Shown here: piece by piece, positions 1-11,820 of the stretch
How the letters are laid out: each line of letters opens with the position of its first letter
Position numbering within the stretch: position 1 is the stretch's first letter
NCBI GenBank assembly: GCA_012513435.1
Contig: JAAZCE010000026.1
Coordinates: 62,001-126,000, forward strand
From: Clostridiales bacterium
Lineage (GTDB): Bacteria > Bacillota > Clostridia > Peptostreptococcales > Anaerovoracaceae
Length of the DNA: 64,000 nucleotides
Direction of reading: 5' to 3'
Position numbers and translations under genes: made by a program
Notes under the pieces: model-generated
Seen by the model: only the letters and a program-made list of their open reading frames with translations
Database searches by the model: none
What the model was told of the DNA's origin: nothing

Positions 1-127
1 TTTTGGCAAGGTCGGTTACCAGCTCTGCTATGGAACTGTTATTCTCCGCTTCAAAAACATCAAACCCAACGGCCTTGAAACCCATTACGCTGCCCCTGTC
101 TCCTATTATTGCAATTTTAGTCTGCAT
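1..127 (-). CDS. ntpG: V-type ATP synthase subunit F, 5' part only
   Basis: The first 42 codons of a gene that runs off the left edge. The protein begins MQTKIAIIGDRGSVMGFKAV, the usual amino end of the small V/A-type ATPase F subunit, which sits in the central stalk and links the A3B3 head to rotor subunit D. The start overlaps the 3' end of the subunit C gene by 11 bases, so the two are likely translationally coupled. The gene order before it (F-I-K-E-C) is that of the Enterococcus hirae ntp operon, where ntpG comes next and A, B and D follow; those would lie outside this window. Confidence 0.85.
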   Translation of the reverse strand, partial: MQTKIAIIGDRGSVMGFKAVGFDVFEAENNSSIAELVTDLAK

Positions 128-1127
128 ATATATACCTCAGCCTTTCCGCAATCTGCTCCTTGGGAATACCGAATATCTTCGATACAAGAACCAGCCTCAC
201 TGCCTTTATCTCTCTTTCCTTCAGGTAAAGGAACGTAATGACAGGCTCCAGCCCGAATGGAACGATTTTTGCTCCTGCAAACAAATCCTTAAAACACCCG
301 TCTATGTTCTGTTCAAACACCGTCAAAGGCTCCCCGCGCTTGAGTGCGGCAACGCTGACGCTCATTCTTCTGGACATGTTGGCCTTGTCGATAAGCTTTC
401 CTATACCTTCATACCCTGTAGAATAGCTTTCCTCGATGTCCGAAACATCTATGCTGCCGCCTTCTGCAAACATTTTTCTGACCTGATATGCGTCCTTTTT
501 CATTCTCATCAGCCGCACTGCCGTTTCTATATTGACCACATCGGTTCTTGATGCAACATACCGGCATAAAAGAGGATTACCGATTTTCTCAGCCTTTTCC
601 CTCATTACCAGAAGGACTGCCTTGTCAATGATAATATCCACAGCCTGAGAATCCCTGGTCTTTGCCAAACGGTCCATTGCCGTAAGAGCCGCTTCCCCTA
701 GTTTTTGGGGAACTTTTTCAAACCGCCTGGAGTTAAGCTCCTCACGCATCTTGTCAATGGTAAATGTTCCCGTCTCCTTGTAAAGCTCCTCAAAGGACTT
801 CTCCGTCATCTGAGACTTGACGTAGACCTTCAGGTTATGGCCGTCCATCGGATATCTGAAGATATATGTTATCTCTGAATTATCCGTAATGTTTTCAATC
901 AGCTTATAGGTTTCTCCAAGGTCCACCTCAAAAGCCTTCTCGTAATCCTTTACGTTCCGGTTCCTAAACATTTCCTTCCCTGACAGGAACTTAAAGGCAT
1001 CTTCAGCCTCGCCTACTTCTATTACTTTCATCAGTTCATTCCGAGAAATAAGCTTATTCTCAAGAGAATGAACTCTCGCTGCGGCATGAAGGTATTTCGT
1101 ATCGTTTTTTTCCATGAATACATCCAT
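117..1127 (-). CDS. ntpC: V-type ATP synthase subunit C
   Basis: A 336-residue soluble protein of the V-ATPase AC39/subunit d family. It forms the socket that joins the membrane c-ring to the central stalk. The amino end (KYLHAAARVHSLENKLIS) and the repeated helical pattern with ARG/RYVASR-type segments fit the family and its usual length of 330-350. Two starts are possible: the first ATG at 1127, and an ATG four codons later at 1115 that sits 12 bases after AAAGGA. It lies 10 bases after the stop of the subunit E gene and overlaps the subunit F gene, inside the ntp operon. Confidence 0.88.
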   Translation of the reverse strand: MDVFMEKNDTKYLHAAARVHSLENKLISRNELMKVIEVGEAEDAFKFLSGKEMFRNRNVKDYEKAFEVDLGETYKLIENITDNSEITYIFRYPMDGHNLKVYVKSQMTEKSFEELYKETGTFTIDKMREELNSRRFEKVPQKLGEAALTAMDRLAKTRDSQAVDIIIDKAVLLVMREKAEKIGNPLLCRYVASRTDVVNIETAVRLMRMKKDAYQVRKMFAEGGSIDVSDIEESYSTGYEGIGKLIDKANMSRRMSVSVAALKRGEPLTVFEQNIDGCFKDLFAGAKIVPFGLEPVITFLYLKEREIKAVRLVLVSKIFGIPKEQIAERLRYIYAD

Positions 1128-1137
1128 TCCTTTCCCT

Positions 1138-1722
1138 TTATGCGAATAGCATTGCCGCCACGTCTGCTTCTGTTTCTTTCTTTATATCTTCCAGTATCAC
1201 CTCAAAGGTGCAGTTTGTTTCCACTTCATCCTCCAAGAGAATTACTCCGCCCAGAAAAGCACCGGTCCTTTCAGACAAGGTAATTTCCTTGCCGTATTCC
1301 TTCTCTGCTCTCTTGATGAGCTTCTTTCCTATAGCATTTTTATCCTTCTCGTTAAGTACTATCGTCATCTTACCGGTGTCTCCGTACTTGCCGATGAGCC
1401 TAACGTATAAGCCGGCCTTTTCATCATCCGAAAGCTGCCCTAATTTTTCCGCCGCCATGCCAAAAGCCTTTTCAAGAGCCTGCCTTCTGGCAGTCAGTTT
1501 GATATTCCTGCTTTCGATCCCTGCCTGGGATATGCCTCTTTGGGTTATTTCATCCGCTTCCTTCTCTGCCTTCCTGATGATGTCTTCCTGTTCGCTGTGA
1601 GCCTCTTCACCGTACAGCTTTTTTACTGCATCGGCTCTCTTCCGACCCTCATTAAAAACCTTATCAGCTTCGGCCTGTCCGTCTTCCCGGATTGCTTCCA
1701 ATATCTTTGAAATATTATCCAT
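1138..1722 (-). CDS. ntpE: V-type ATP synthase subunit E
   Basis: A 194-residue peripheral stalk subunit. The amino half is a long charged helix (about residues 1-95) expected to pair with the short helical protein encoded first in the operon, and the carboxyl half has the compact globular part that binds the top of the catalytic head. Length and charge pattern fit V/A-type subunit E. It starts 18 bases after the stop of the proteolipid gene. Identity is supported as much by its place between K and C in an ntp-type operon as by its sequence, which is weakly conserved in this family. Confidence 0.85.
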   Translation of the reverse strand: MDNISKILEAIREDGQAEADKVFNEGRKRADAVKKLYGEEAHSEQEDIIRKAEKEADEITQRGISQAGIESRNIKLTARRQALEKAFGMAAEKLGQLSDDEKAGLYVRLIGKYGDTGKMTIVLNEKDKNAIGKKLIKRAEKEYGKEITLSERTGAFLGGVILLEDEVETNCTFEVILEDIKKETEADVAAMLFA

Positions 1723-1740
1723 AAAACGTCCTTCCCATCA

Positions 1741-4179
<2,439 letters not shown>

Positions 4180-4183
<4 letters not shown>

Positions 4184-4494
4184 ATATTGCCCACGACCCT
4201 TTCCACGATTTTAAGTGATACTGAGTCCATTTTGCCTTCAGCTGCTTCCAAAATATTTTTTGCTTCTTTTTCTGCCAGCTCTATCTTTTCGGATGCCAAG
4301 GCCGCCGCCTTTTTTTCTGCATCACTTCGCAAAACGGCTGCTTGCTGGTTTGCTTGGGCAATGGCGTCTTCAATCTGTTTTTTGCCGTCTATTCTTGCCT
4401 GAAATTCAGCTTCATCGGCCGCTTTTTGAGCCTGATTAAGCTTGTCCTGTGCGCCCTGCTCAACAGATTTGATTTTGTCAATCACCTCTTGCAT
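4180..4494 (-). CDS. ntpF: V-type ATP synthase peripheral-stalk subunit G/H
   Basis: A 104-residue, almost wholly helical and Ala/Glu/Lys/Gln-rich protein with no membrane segment, expected to form the coiled-coil peripheral stalk with subunit E. The start is fixed by a strong AAAGGAGG seven bases upstream. It is the first gene of the leftward ntp operon, the same position as ntpF in Enterococcus hirae, and overlaps ntpI by four bases. The sequence alone is low complexity, so the call relies on length, helical pattern and position. Confidence 0.82.
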
Positions 4495-4645
4495 ATCACT
4501 TCCTCCTTTCGCTGTCCTATAAAAAAAGTACCATTTCTACATATATATTATCAGAGAAATATCTGATAAAGAAGCGCTTTTGCACTTTAGTAAAAAATAG
4601 TACTTTTCACTCAATTCTGATTTCCGAATCTTTTTACAATCTTGC

Positions 4646-5347
4646 TTATTTTTTCCTTTTCATCCTATTGAGCTCTTCTTTTTCCCCTGAATTAATTCGC
4701 AGACTTTCTCTGGCTTTTTGCAAGGCCTTATTATATGTAAAATCGTCCAGTCGGCAGTCCTCCATGAAGGCCTTTGTCTCATCGTAATATTTGACAAGGC
4801 ATATGGAAATCAACCATGCATTTGCCATTCTGACATAATACCCCTCATGATCTATCCCTTGAGAAATACGGAATATGTCGAATAAATGCTCTTCGTCCAG
4901 ATAGTATTCCAACAACATGACCAACCCGAAACGTATCTCAAATTCCTTGTCCGATTTCAAATATCTCTGTATGTATTCATAGGTCCCTTCTTTATGCTTT
5001 TTTATCTGCTTCAAACTGCTGCAAAACGAATCACAGATTGCCCAGTTATCTATCTTAGGGACGAAGTTACTAATTTGCTCATAAAGGTTTTCTATGTCTA
5101 TTTTCTGCTGAAAACCAATTATCATTCCCTGAAGCATAACTTCTTCGTAATATTCGTCCCCAATAACCTCCAAAAGCCCCTTTGATGTTCCACTATTTTC
5201 CTTTAACAGTTCCTTTGCCAGGCCTCTCAAAACCGGTAGCCTTACTCCGATGATATTGTCCTTGCCTGGCACCAGCCCTTCGTGGAATTTTTTATATTTC
5301 GTATCTTGAAGTCCAAAAATTCTATCTAATATTCCCTGTCTTGTCAT
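4646..5347 (-). CDS. DNA alkylation repair protein, AlkD-like
   Basis: A 233-residue all-helical protein of the AlkC/AlkD HEAT-like repeat family, which removes alkylated bases such as 3-methyl- and 7-methylguanine without base flipping. The opening (FHEGLVPGKDNIIGVRLPVLR) and the middle segments IDNWAICDSFCSSL and YYVRMANAWLI are typical of the family, as is the length. Its start overlaps the stop of the upstream membrane-protein gene by four bases, so it is probably the last gene of the leftward dnaE-pfkA unit. It is followed by about 150 bases without a gene, ahead of the ntp operon. Confidence 0.85.
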   Translation of the reverse strand: MTRQGILDRIFGLQDTKYKKFHEGLVPGKDNIIGVRLPVLRGLAKELLKENSGTSKGLLEVIGDEYYEEVMLQGMIIGFQQKIDIENLYEQISNFVPKIDNWAICDSFCSSLKQIKKHKEGTYEYIQRYLKSDKEFEIRFGLVMLLEYYLDEEHLFDIFRISQGIDHEGYYVRMANAWLISICLVKYYDETKAFMEDCRLDDFTYNKALQKARESLRINSGEKEELNRMKRKK

Positions 5348-5913
5348 GAGCTTTTCCTTCCTTCTTTTATGCTTTCAATATACTTTTCAAGGTGGAGCCT
5401 CAAAGGTCCTTCGGTCTTCAAGGCCAGCATAAACCGCTTTCGTTCCTCCAGTTCTTCCCTCTGCTTTCTCAATTCGTCCTTTAATTCCTCGTACTTGATT
5501 ATCACGTCATGCTCTATGGCCAACGCCCTTATCTTGGCAGACATGTGCATGGAATACCAAATATCCACAGCGAACACTCCGTAAAACATTGTGAACAGGG
5601 GACAGATAATACCTTGTATGTTTCCCTTGTTTTTACTGTAATCCCAAAGCTTGACTTTCATCCCCTTAATGAATATAAGACCTGCAATATATTCTATTAT
5701 GGTCATTACGATGGCCATTATTACAAGTACAATGACAGTATCAAAAATTTTGTTGTCGGTCAGTGCAAGACGGCTTAGATATGATACGAAATACATGCCC
5801 CACAGTCCAAAGCCGTATATGGGAAGATAGGGTCCTGTGAGAAATCCGGGATTTATCCACTTTAGAACAGGTGTCTGGAAGGTCTCCCTCAACTCCATAA
5901 CAGGCAAACGCAA
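5344..5913 (-). CDS. CmpB-like putative ABC-transporter type IV membrane protein
   Basis: A 189-residue membrane protein with the PF06541-type signature GFLTGPYLPIYGFG near the amino end and KGNIQGIICPLFTMFYGVF in the middle, separated by hydrophobic segments, and ending in a charged coiled coil (about residues 140-185). Family members are called putative ABC-transporter permeases but their role is not established. Most start with an extra membrane helix before the GFLxGP motif; it is missing here, because the frame begins with a TTG or an ATG right after the upstream carrier gene. Whether this is true truncation or a family variant is unclear. Confidence 0.7.
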   Translation of the reverse strand: MRLPVMELRETFQTPVLKWINPGFLTGPYLPIYGFGLWGMYFVSYLSRLALTDNKIFDTVIVLVIMAIVMTIIEYIAGLIFIKGMKVKLWDYSKNKGNIQGIICPLFTMFYGVFAVDIWYSMHMSAKIRALAIEHDVIIKYEELKDELRKQREELEERKRFMLALKTEGPLRLHLEKYIESIKEGRKSS

Positions 5914-5921
5914 GAAATAGG

Positions 5922-7163
5922 TTACAGCTCTCTTCCGTTGGACTTGGCTATCTTCAACATTGCCAATGCTGACAGCATAGCCGCCACTCCAAGACCTATA
6001 ACTCCGTAAAAGGTCGTCACGTAATTCCCGGTCATATTGTAAAGCTTTCCCGCCAGGAAAGGTCCTATGATAGCTGCAAATATAAGCTGAGTACTGACTA
6101 TGCCGAAGTTTGCAGAAAAATACCTTGACCCGTAAAGTTTGTTAACCACTGCAGAGCTGGACGTGGGTGCAGCTCCGAAGCTCATTCCCACCAGAATGCA
6201 GCCCGCCACTAATATTGGAATACTACCAGCTGTTACTGCAATGGCCGTCACTATTGTTGCAACAATAAAAATGCAATTGATTATAAGTTGAGTCCTCATA
6301 ACTCCCAGCCTGTCATACAGCAAACCATATACTATCCTTCCCAAACCGTTGGACACAGAAACAGCTCCCGCTATTAACGCTGCAGTTGCCGCTGTCACAC
6401 CTATCTGCATGGCGCATGGAGCTATATGTCCCATTAGGGCCAGGCCGGCAGCACTTACGAAAATGTGCCATATGTAAAGCATTTTGAAATCTCCGCTTTT
6501 TACCATTTCTTTTGAAGTCATGCTCTCATGGCTTCCGACGGACATACGGACATAAGAAGATGCGTTTTTCTCCTTATCATCAAAGGCCTTCACCTCTGGC
6601 CTTTGCTTTACAGTAGTCTGCAGCATGATGCCATCCAATAAAACCAGTATTCCAAATATGAATCCCAGGGCCAGGAAGGTAGTTCGCCATCCTATGGAAT
6701 CCATCAATCCTGAGCATATAGTTCCCAGTATCATAGCTCCAAGGCCAAAACACATCATCAGAACACCTGATGTCAAGCCCTGTTTTCCCGGAAACCACTT
6801 TGTGGCTATGGCTATCATCTCCACATACGCAAATCCGATGCCGAATCCACAGCAAACACCATAAAAGATATAGAAGTGTATGAGCTGGCTTCCGCGGCTT
6901 GCCATTGCGAAGCCTATGAACAGCAGTACAGCTGATATAAACAGGGAAATAAAGGCCTTATCCCTATTTTTATTAAACTGTCCTCCCGCCATCATGCCGA
7001 GGCACATTGCGATTATGGAAATGGTAAACGTGAGGGAGGTCTCTGAGCGGAGCCAGCCGAATTCCCCTTCGAGAGGTACTACGAACACAGACCATCCGTA
7101 AACCAACCCGAGGCACAGCATAGTTATGAGAGTAAACAAAAACATCAACACTTTCTTATTCAT
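5922..7163 (-). CDS. MFS transporter, OFA (oxalate/formate antiporter-like) family
   Basis: A 413-residue, 12-helix major facilitator. The amino end (LCLGLVYGWSVFVVPLEGEFGW) and the loop motifs GGQFNKNRDK after helix 2 and NGLGRIVYGLLYDRLG after helix 8 are those of OFA-family carriers, whose characterised members exchange oxalate and formate or move other small carboxylates. Substrate cannot be read from the sequence. A charged cytoplasmic loop of about 40 residues lies between helices 6 and 7. It follows pfkA by 28 bases and precedes the CmpB-like gene by eight bases, so it is probably in the dnaE-pfkA transcription unit. Confidence 0.85.
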   Translation of the reverse strand: MNKKVLMFLFTLITMLCLGLVYGWSVFVVPLEGEFGWLRSETSLTFTISIIAMCLGMMAGGQFNKNRDKAFISLFISAVLLFIGFAMASRGSQLIHFYIFYGVCCGFGIGFAYVEMIAIATKWFPGKQGLTSGVLMMCFGLGAMILGTICSGLMDSIGWRTTFLALGFIFGILVLLDGIMLQTTVKQRPEVKAFDDKEKNASSYVRMSVGSHESMTSKEMVKSGDFKMLYIWHIFVSAAGLALMGHIAPCAMQIGVTAATAALIAGAVSVSNGLGRIVYGLLYDRLGVMRTQLIINCIFIVATIVTAIAVTAGSIPILVAGCILVGMSFGAAPTSSSAVVNKLYGSRYFSANFGIVSTQLIFAAIIGPFLAGKLYNMTGNYVTTFYGVIGLGVAAMLSALAMLKIAKSNGREL

Positions 7164-7191
7164 TACTGTTCTTACCTTTCTTCCTATTCAA

Positions 7192-8151
7192 TCACGACAA
7201 AGTTACAGCTAGGTCATATATTTCACGGGCAAATTCCCGTTTCATTTTTAGTGCTTCCGCCAAACCGTAGGCAACGATTTTGCTGCCGCATATTCCTATG
7301 GCCTTGCTGTCTTCATCGTCATAGAGAAGCTGCACGGCCTTTGTAGCAGTAAGACTTGCCAACATCCTGTCTCTTTCCGTAGGTGTTCCTCCTCGCTGGA
7401 TGTAGCCCGGTACAACAGCCCTTACCTCTCTGCCGGTTCTTTCCTCTATGACCGATATAAGCTCGTCGGTAGAAATCTCCACACCCTCGGCCTTCACAAT
7501 AATACTGTGGAGCTTACCTGACTGCTGTCCTCTCAACACGCTGCGACAGACTGCGTTAATATCAAGCTCCACCTCAGGCAGAAGTATGACATCAGCTCCG
7601 CCGGTAAGCCCTGCGTGAAGGGCAATATCGCCGCAGTGGCGGCCCATTACCTCTATTATGGTAGTTCTTTCATGAGCCGAAGATGTATCCCTTATGTTGG
7701 AAATTAAATACAAAACCGTATTTACGGCCGTATCAAAACCTATGGTAAAATCCGTGTATCCCAGATCGTTATCGATAGTTCCTGGCACTCCCATAACCTT
7801 TATTCCCCTTTGAGCAAGAGAAAGCCCTCCTTTGAGGGAGCCGTCTCCTCCTATGACAACCAGACCTTCAATACCGAAGGTTTCCAGCATTGTGACTGAG
7901 TGTTCCAGACCTTCCTGGGTCATGAACCTCTCGCTTCTGGCTGTTCTCAATATAGTCCCTCCACGCTGAAGCACATCTCCCACGGACCACCATTCCATCT
8001 TCTTGATTTCTCCGTCCAGAAGACCCTCATAGCCACGCTCTATACCGTATACCTCCATTCCCATGGAAATACCCTTTCGCACAACTGCTCTTACGGCGGC
8101 ATTCATTCCGGGAGAATCTCCACCGCTTGTTAAAACGCCGATTTTTTTCAT
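7192..8151 (-). CDS. pfkA: ATP-dependent 6-phosphofructokinase
   Basis: A 319-residue phosphofructokinase that commits fructose 6-phosphate to glycolysis. GGDSPGMNAA binds at the amino end, GGDGS carries the glycine expected of ATP-using enzymes (pyrophosphate-using ones have GGDD), PGTIDND holds the catalytic Asp, and EVMGRHCG binds fructose 6-phosphate. PGTIDND, not PKTIDND, again points to ATP. An open frame extends 18 codons further upstream, but the ATG at 8151 is preferred because GGAG lies nine bases before it and the protein then starts MKKIGVLTSGGD as in the family. It lies 54 bases after dnaE, a common pairing in Firmicutes. Confidence 0.95.
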   Translation of the reverse strand: MKKIGVLTSGGDSPGMNAAVRAVVRKGISMGMEVYGIERGYEGLLDGEIKKMEWWSVGDVLQRGGTILRTARSERFMTQEGLEHSVTMLETFGIEGLVVIGGDGSLKGGLSLAQRGIKVMGVPGTIDNDLGYTDFTIGFDTAVNTVLYLISNIRDTSSAHERTTIIEVMGRHCGDIALHAGLTGGADVILLPEVELDINAVCRSVLRGQQSGKLHSIIVKAEGVEISTDELISVIEERTGREVRAVVPGYIQRGGTPTERDRMLASLTATKAVQLLYDDEDSKAIGICGSKIVAYGLAEALKMKREFAREIYDLAVTLS

Positions 8152-8205
8152 ACTATACGCTCCTATCCGAAAACAATAATCTGCCTCTTCAATTTTTTCC
8201 TGCAA

Positions 8206-11200
8206 TTACCCCTTGTAATTTTCTTCTCCCACTATAGCTACTATTTCACTTCTGAATCCTCCCTGAGGATTTACCCACAGATTCCTTTCTGTCCTGAACG
8301 AACCTCCCTCAGGCATATATATTATGGCCTGATAGTCACCCTTGTACCTTAGCATGACTGCCTTTATCTCATCAAGAACGCCATTCCCCCCTGAGGTTGG
8401 CAGCTTTATCTTAACCTGGCCTGCAGGAGTAATAGACCGGGCTTCTTTTATTTCCTTTAAGCTCACGATTTTTTCGGCGAGGAGCTTCGGCACTTCACCC
8501 TCCTTGAAGTTGATTTTTCCTGTTATGGACACTATGGCATCCTCCTGCGTTAAGGCACCGAATTTCTCGTAGACATTAGGGAAGACCACCACCTCTACTG
8601 TACCGTAAAGGTCCTCAAGGTTGACGAATGCCATCATCTTACTGCTCTTGGTCACAAGAGTCTTCTTATATGTAATTATTCCCGCCATTACGGCCTGCAT
8701 ACCGTCGTAAACCGGGCTGTTGAAATCTGTCCTTCCCTCGTTTTCCAGCACATCTACAAGCTCCTTGGAGGTAACGGTTACGAGTTTATCTATTCTCTCC
8801 TCATATTCCTTGAGAGGATGCCCGGAAATGTATACCCCAAGCATTTCTTTTTCCTGAGCAATAAGTTCATCCTTTTCAAAATTCTTCACGTCAGGTATCC
8901 TGTTGGATGCCCTGCTCTCTTCCATCGCTTGGGCGTTTAGCTGAAAGAGGGATATCTGCCCCTCCACATTGTGCTTGGCTCCCGACTGAGCCGATTCAAT
9001 GAGCTTTTCATAGATGCCCAGATGAGCCGCCCTGTTTTCATTGAGAGAATCAAGAGCTCCTGCTTTAATAAGGCTTTCTATAGCCTTCTTATTTATCCTG
9101 TGAACGTCTAAGCCCTCCATGAAGGCAAATATATCACCGGGCTCGCCTTTGGCTCTGCGAGCTTCGATTATTGCGTCCACAACGCCTTCCCCAACATTCT
9201 TAACGCCCAGCATCCCGAATCTTATTTTACCCTCCCACACCGAAAAGTTTTTCTGGCTCTTGTTTATATCCGGCGGCAAAACTTCTATGCCCATTTCCGT
9301 GCAGTTCCTCATATAATTGGCAATGTCCTGAGGATCCCCCATAACGCTTGTCATAAGAGCAGCCATGAATTCAACGGGATAATGAGACTTGAGATAACCT
9401 GTCTCGTAAGCTATAACCGCATATGCAGCGGCATGGGATTTGTTAAAGGCGTATTCGGCAAAGCTGACCATCTGATTAAATATAGCCTCCGCAGCATCCC
9501 TCGGCACACCCCTTCTCACACAGCCTTCTATTTCCATATGATTTTCATCGTCTGTCTTGCCATTGATAAAGTATTCCTTTTCCTGAAGCATAACGTCCAT
9601 CTTCTTCTTACTCATGGCACGTCTCACAAGGTCGGAACGCCCGTAGGAGTATCCGCCCAGCTCTCTCACTATCTGCATTACCTGCTCCTGATATACCAGA
9701 CAGCCGTAGGTTACGGAAAGTATGGGCTCAAGGCTTTCGTGCATGTATATTATGTTCTCCGGATTCTTCTTGTTGTCTATGTATGTTGGGATAGATGCCA
9801 TAGGCCCCGGTCTGTAAAGTGATATTCCCGCCACTATATCCTCAAAACAGTCAGGCTTTAGGTTCTTCATGAACTGGGTCATTCCGCCGCTTTCAAGCTG
9901 GAATATACCCTGGGTATTGCCCTTTGCTATCATATCGTATACGGCGGAATCGTCATATCCCATAGATTCAAAATCAATTTTAACATGGTGGTTTTTCTCT
10001 ATCATTTCCAGGGCGTCCCTGATAATTGTCAAGGTTCTCAGTCCAAGAAAGTCCATTTTCAGCAGACCCAGCTCCTCTATTGTGGTCATATTAAATTGGG
10101 TGGAGAGGCCTTTGTCCGCCAGATAAAGAGGTACGTACTCGTCTATGCTCTCCTTTGATATTACAACTCCGGCGGCGTGAGTGGACGCGTGTCTCGGCAT
10201 TCCCTCTATGGCCTTTGCCATATCTATTACCTTCCGCGTAGTTTCTTCACTGTCGTATTTTAATTTCAGCTCCGGACTGGTTTCAAGAGCCATATCGATG
10301 GTCATCTTTAGGGAAAACGGAATTGCCTTAGCAATGGCGTCGGTTTCTGGATAGCTTACGTTTAACACTCTACCTACATCTCTCACCGCCTGTTTTGCCT
10401 TCATGGTTCCGAAGGTGATTATCTGAGAAACCTTATCTTCTCCGTATTTTCCCGTAACGTAATCTATAACCTCGCCGCGTCTTTCGTAGCAGAAATCTAT
10501 GTCTATATCAGGCATGCTTACTCGCTCCGGATTGAGAAACCTCTCAAATATCAACCCGTATCTGATAGGGTCTATATCTGTTATCTTCAGTGTGTATGCC
10601 ACTATGCTGCCTGCGGCAGAGCCTCTTCCAGGGCCAACCATTATATTGTTCATCTTAGCATAATTAATAAAATCCCAGACTATGAGAAAATACTCCACAT
10701 ATCCCATGTTCTCTATGGTGGTAAGCTCATAGTCAAGTCTTTCTCTCAGCTCTTCCAGCCCCTGACCCTCCGCATTGGGATATCGCTCCTCGAAGCCGTC
10801 CCGGCAAAGCTTTCTCAGGTACTCTTTTTTCGTAAAGCCCTCCGGCACGTCAAAGTCAGGCAAATGAAGCTCTCCAAACTTAAAGGTAACGTCACAGGCC
10901 TCAGCAACAAGCTGAGTATTGTCACAGGCTTCCGGCATATTGGAAAATATTTTGCGCATTTCCTCCTCGGATTTTAGGTAAAACTGGTCGTTGGAAAATC
11001 TCATCCTGTTCTCTTCGTCTACCGTGGTGGCTGTCTGTATGCACATGAGTACATCCTGAGCCTCTGCATCCTCCTGCCTTACATAGTGAACGTCATTGGT
11101 GGCGACAAATGGAATACCTGTCTCAAGACTAAGCCTTTTCATGTCCGGCAATATGCGTGCTTCCTCCTCTAGGCCCTGGTCCTGTAGCTCAAGAAAATAG

Positions 11201-11706
11201 TTCCCCTCTCCGAATATCTCAAGCATTTCAAGAGCCTCCTTCTTGGCTCCCGTGTAATCACCATTTAAAAGTCGGTGTTGGACCTCGCCTGCAAGACAGG
11301 CAGACAAGGATATAAGGCCTTGACTGTACTTTCTCAAAACGCTTTTGTCTATTCTCGGCTTATAGTAAAACCCGTGTCGATATCCTTCCGACACTATCTT
11401 CATAAGATTCTTGTAGCCCTGATTGTTTTTTGCCAGTAAAACCAAGTGGCCCATTCTCTTGTCCTTCTCAACGTCCTTATCCAAGAGAGTCCTTGCAGCC
11501 GTGTAGACCTCGCAGCCTATTATTGGCTTTATTCCCTGCTTTTTACATTCTCTGTAAAAGTCAATGACTCCGAACATTACGCCATGGTCCGTAATGGCCA
11601 GTGATTCCATGCCTAAATCCTTTGCATGAGCCACTAAATCCTTGATTCTTGCGGCTCCGTCAAGGAGGCTGTATTCCGTATGAACGTGTAAATGTGTGAA
11701 CGCCAT
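8206..11706 (-). CDS. dnaE: DNA polymerase III subunit alpha, DnaE type
   Basis: A 1166-residue replicative polymerase. The amino-terminal PHP domain begins HLHVHTEYSLLDGAARIKDL. The catalytic core has GPGRGSAAGS and the aspartate triad motif PDIDIDF near residue 400, and FNKSHAAAYA near residue 760. After a helix-hairpin-helix region an OB-fold (about 1000-1085) is present. There is no exonuclease insertion in the PHP domain, so this is DnaE and not PolC; Clostridia usually carry both. It starts the leftward unit that includes pfkA, divergent from the L,D-transpeptidase gene across 114 bases. Confidence 0.96.
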   Translation of the reverse strand: MAFTHLHVHTEYSLLDGAARIKDLVAHAKDLGMESLAITDHGVMFGVIDFYRECKKQGIKPIIGCEVYTAARTLLDKDVEKDKRMGHLVLLAKNNQGYKNLMKIVSEGYRHGFYYKPRIDKSVLRKYSQGLISLSACLAGEVQHRLLNGDYTGAKKEALEMLEIFGEGNYFLELQDQGLEEEARILPDMKRLSLETGIPFVATNDVHYVRQEDAEAQDVLMCIQTATTVDEENRMRFSNDQFYLKSEEEMRKIFSNMPEACDNTQLVAEACDVTFKFGELHLPDFDVPEGFTKKEYLRKLCRDGFEERYPNAEGQGLEELRERLDYELTTIENMGYVEYFLIVWDFINYAKMNNIMVGPGRGSAAGSIVAYTLKITDIDPIRYGLIFERFLNPERVSMPDIDIDFCYERRGEVIDYVTGKYGEDKVSQIITFGTMKAKQAVRDVGRVLNVSYPETDAIAKAIPFSLKMTIDMALETSPELKLKYDSEETTRKVIDMAKAIEGMPRHASTHAAGVVISKESIDEYVPLYLADKGLSTQFNMTTIEELGLLKMDFLGLRTLTIIRDALEMIEKNHHVKIDFESMGYDDSAVYDMIAKGNTQGIFQLESGGMTQFMKNLKPDCFEDIVAGISLYRPGPMASIPTYIDNKKNPENIIYMHESLEPILSVTYGCLVYQEQVMQIVRELGGYSYGRSDLVRRAMSKKKMDVMLQEKEYFINGKTDDENHMEIEGCVRRGVPRDAAEAIFNQMVSFAEYAFNKSHAAAYAVIAYETGYLKSHYPVEFMAALMTSVMGDPQDIANYMRNCTEMGIEVLPPDINKSQKNFSVWEGKIRFGMLGVKNVGEGVVDAIIEARRAKGEPGDIFAFMEGLDVHRINKKAIESLIKAGALDSLNENRAAHLGIYEKLIESAQSGAKHNVEGQISLFQLNAQAMEESRASNRIPDVKNFEKDELIAQEKEMLGVYISGHPLKEYEERIDKLVTVTSKELVDVLENEGRTDFNSPVYDGMQAVMAGIITYKKTLVTKSSKMMAFVNLEDLYGTVEVVVFPNVYEKFGALTQEDAIVSITGKINFKEGEVPKLLAEKIVSLKEIKEARSITPAGQVKIKLPTSGGNGVLDEIKAVMLRYKGDYQAIIYMPEGGSFRTERNLWVNPQGGFRSEIVAIVGEENYKG

Positions 11707-11820
11707 AATAATTTCCTCATATATAGATATATTTATTTATATATTTTACCATAAAAACTGTTTTTTCTCTTTCAAAAACATAAAAAATAAAGTAAAATAT
11801 ACTGAGTTGAAGGAGTCGAT

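Noticed and set aside
4495-4645. Riboswitch or RNA gene before the ntp operon
   Set aside because: AT-rich spacer with a possible promoter only; no conserved RNA core could be recognised.
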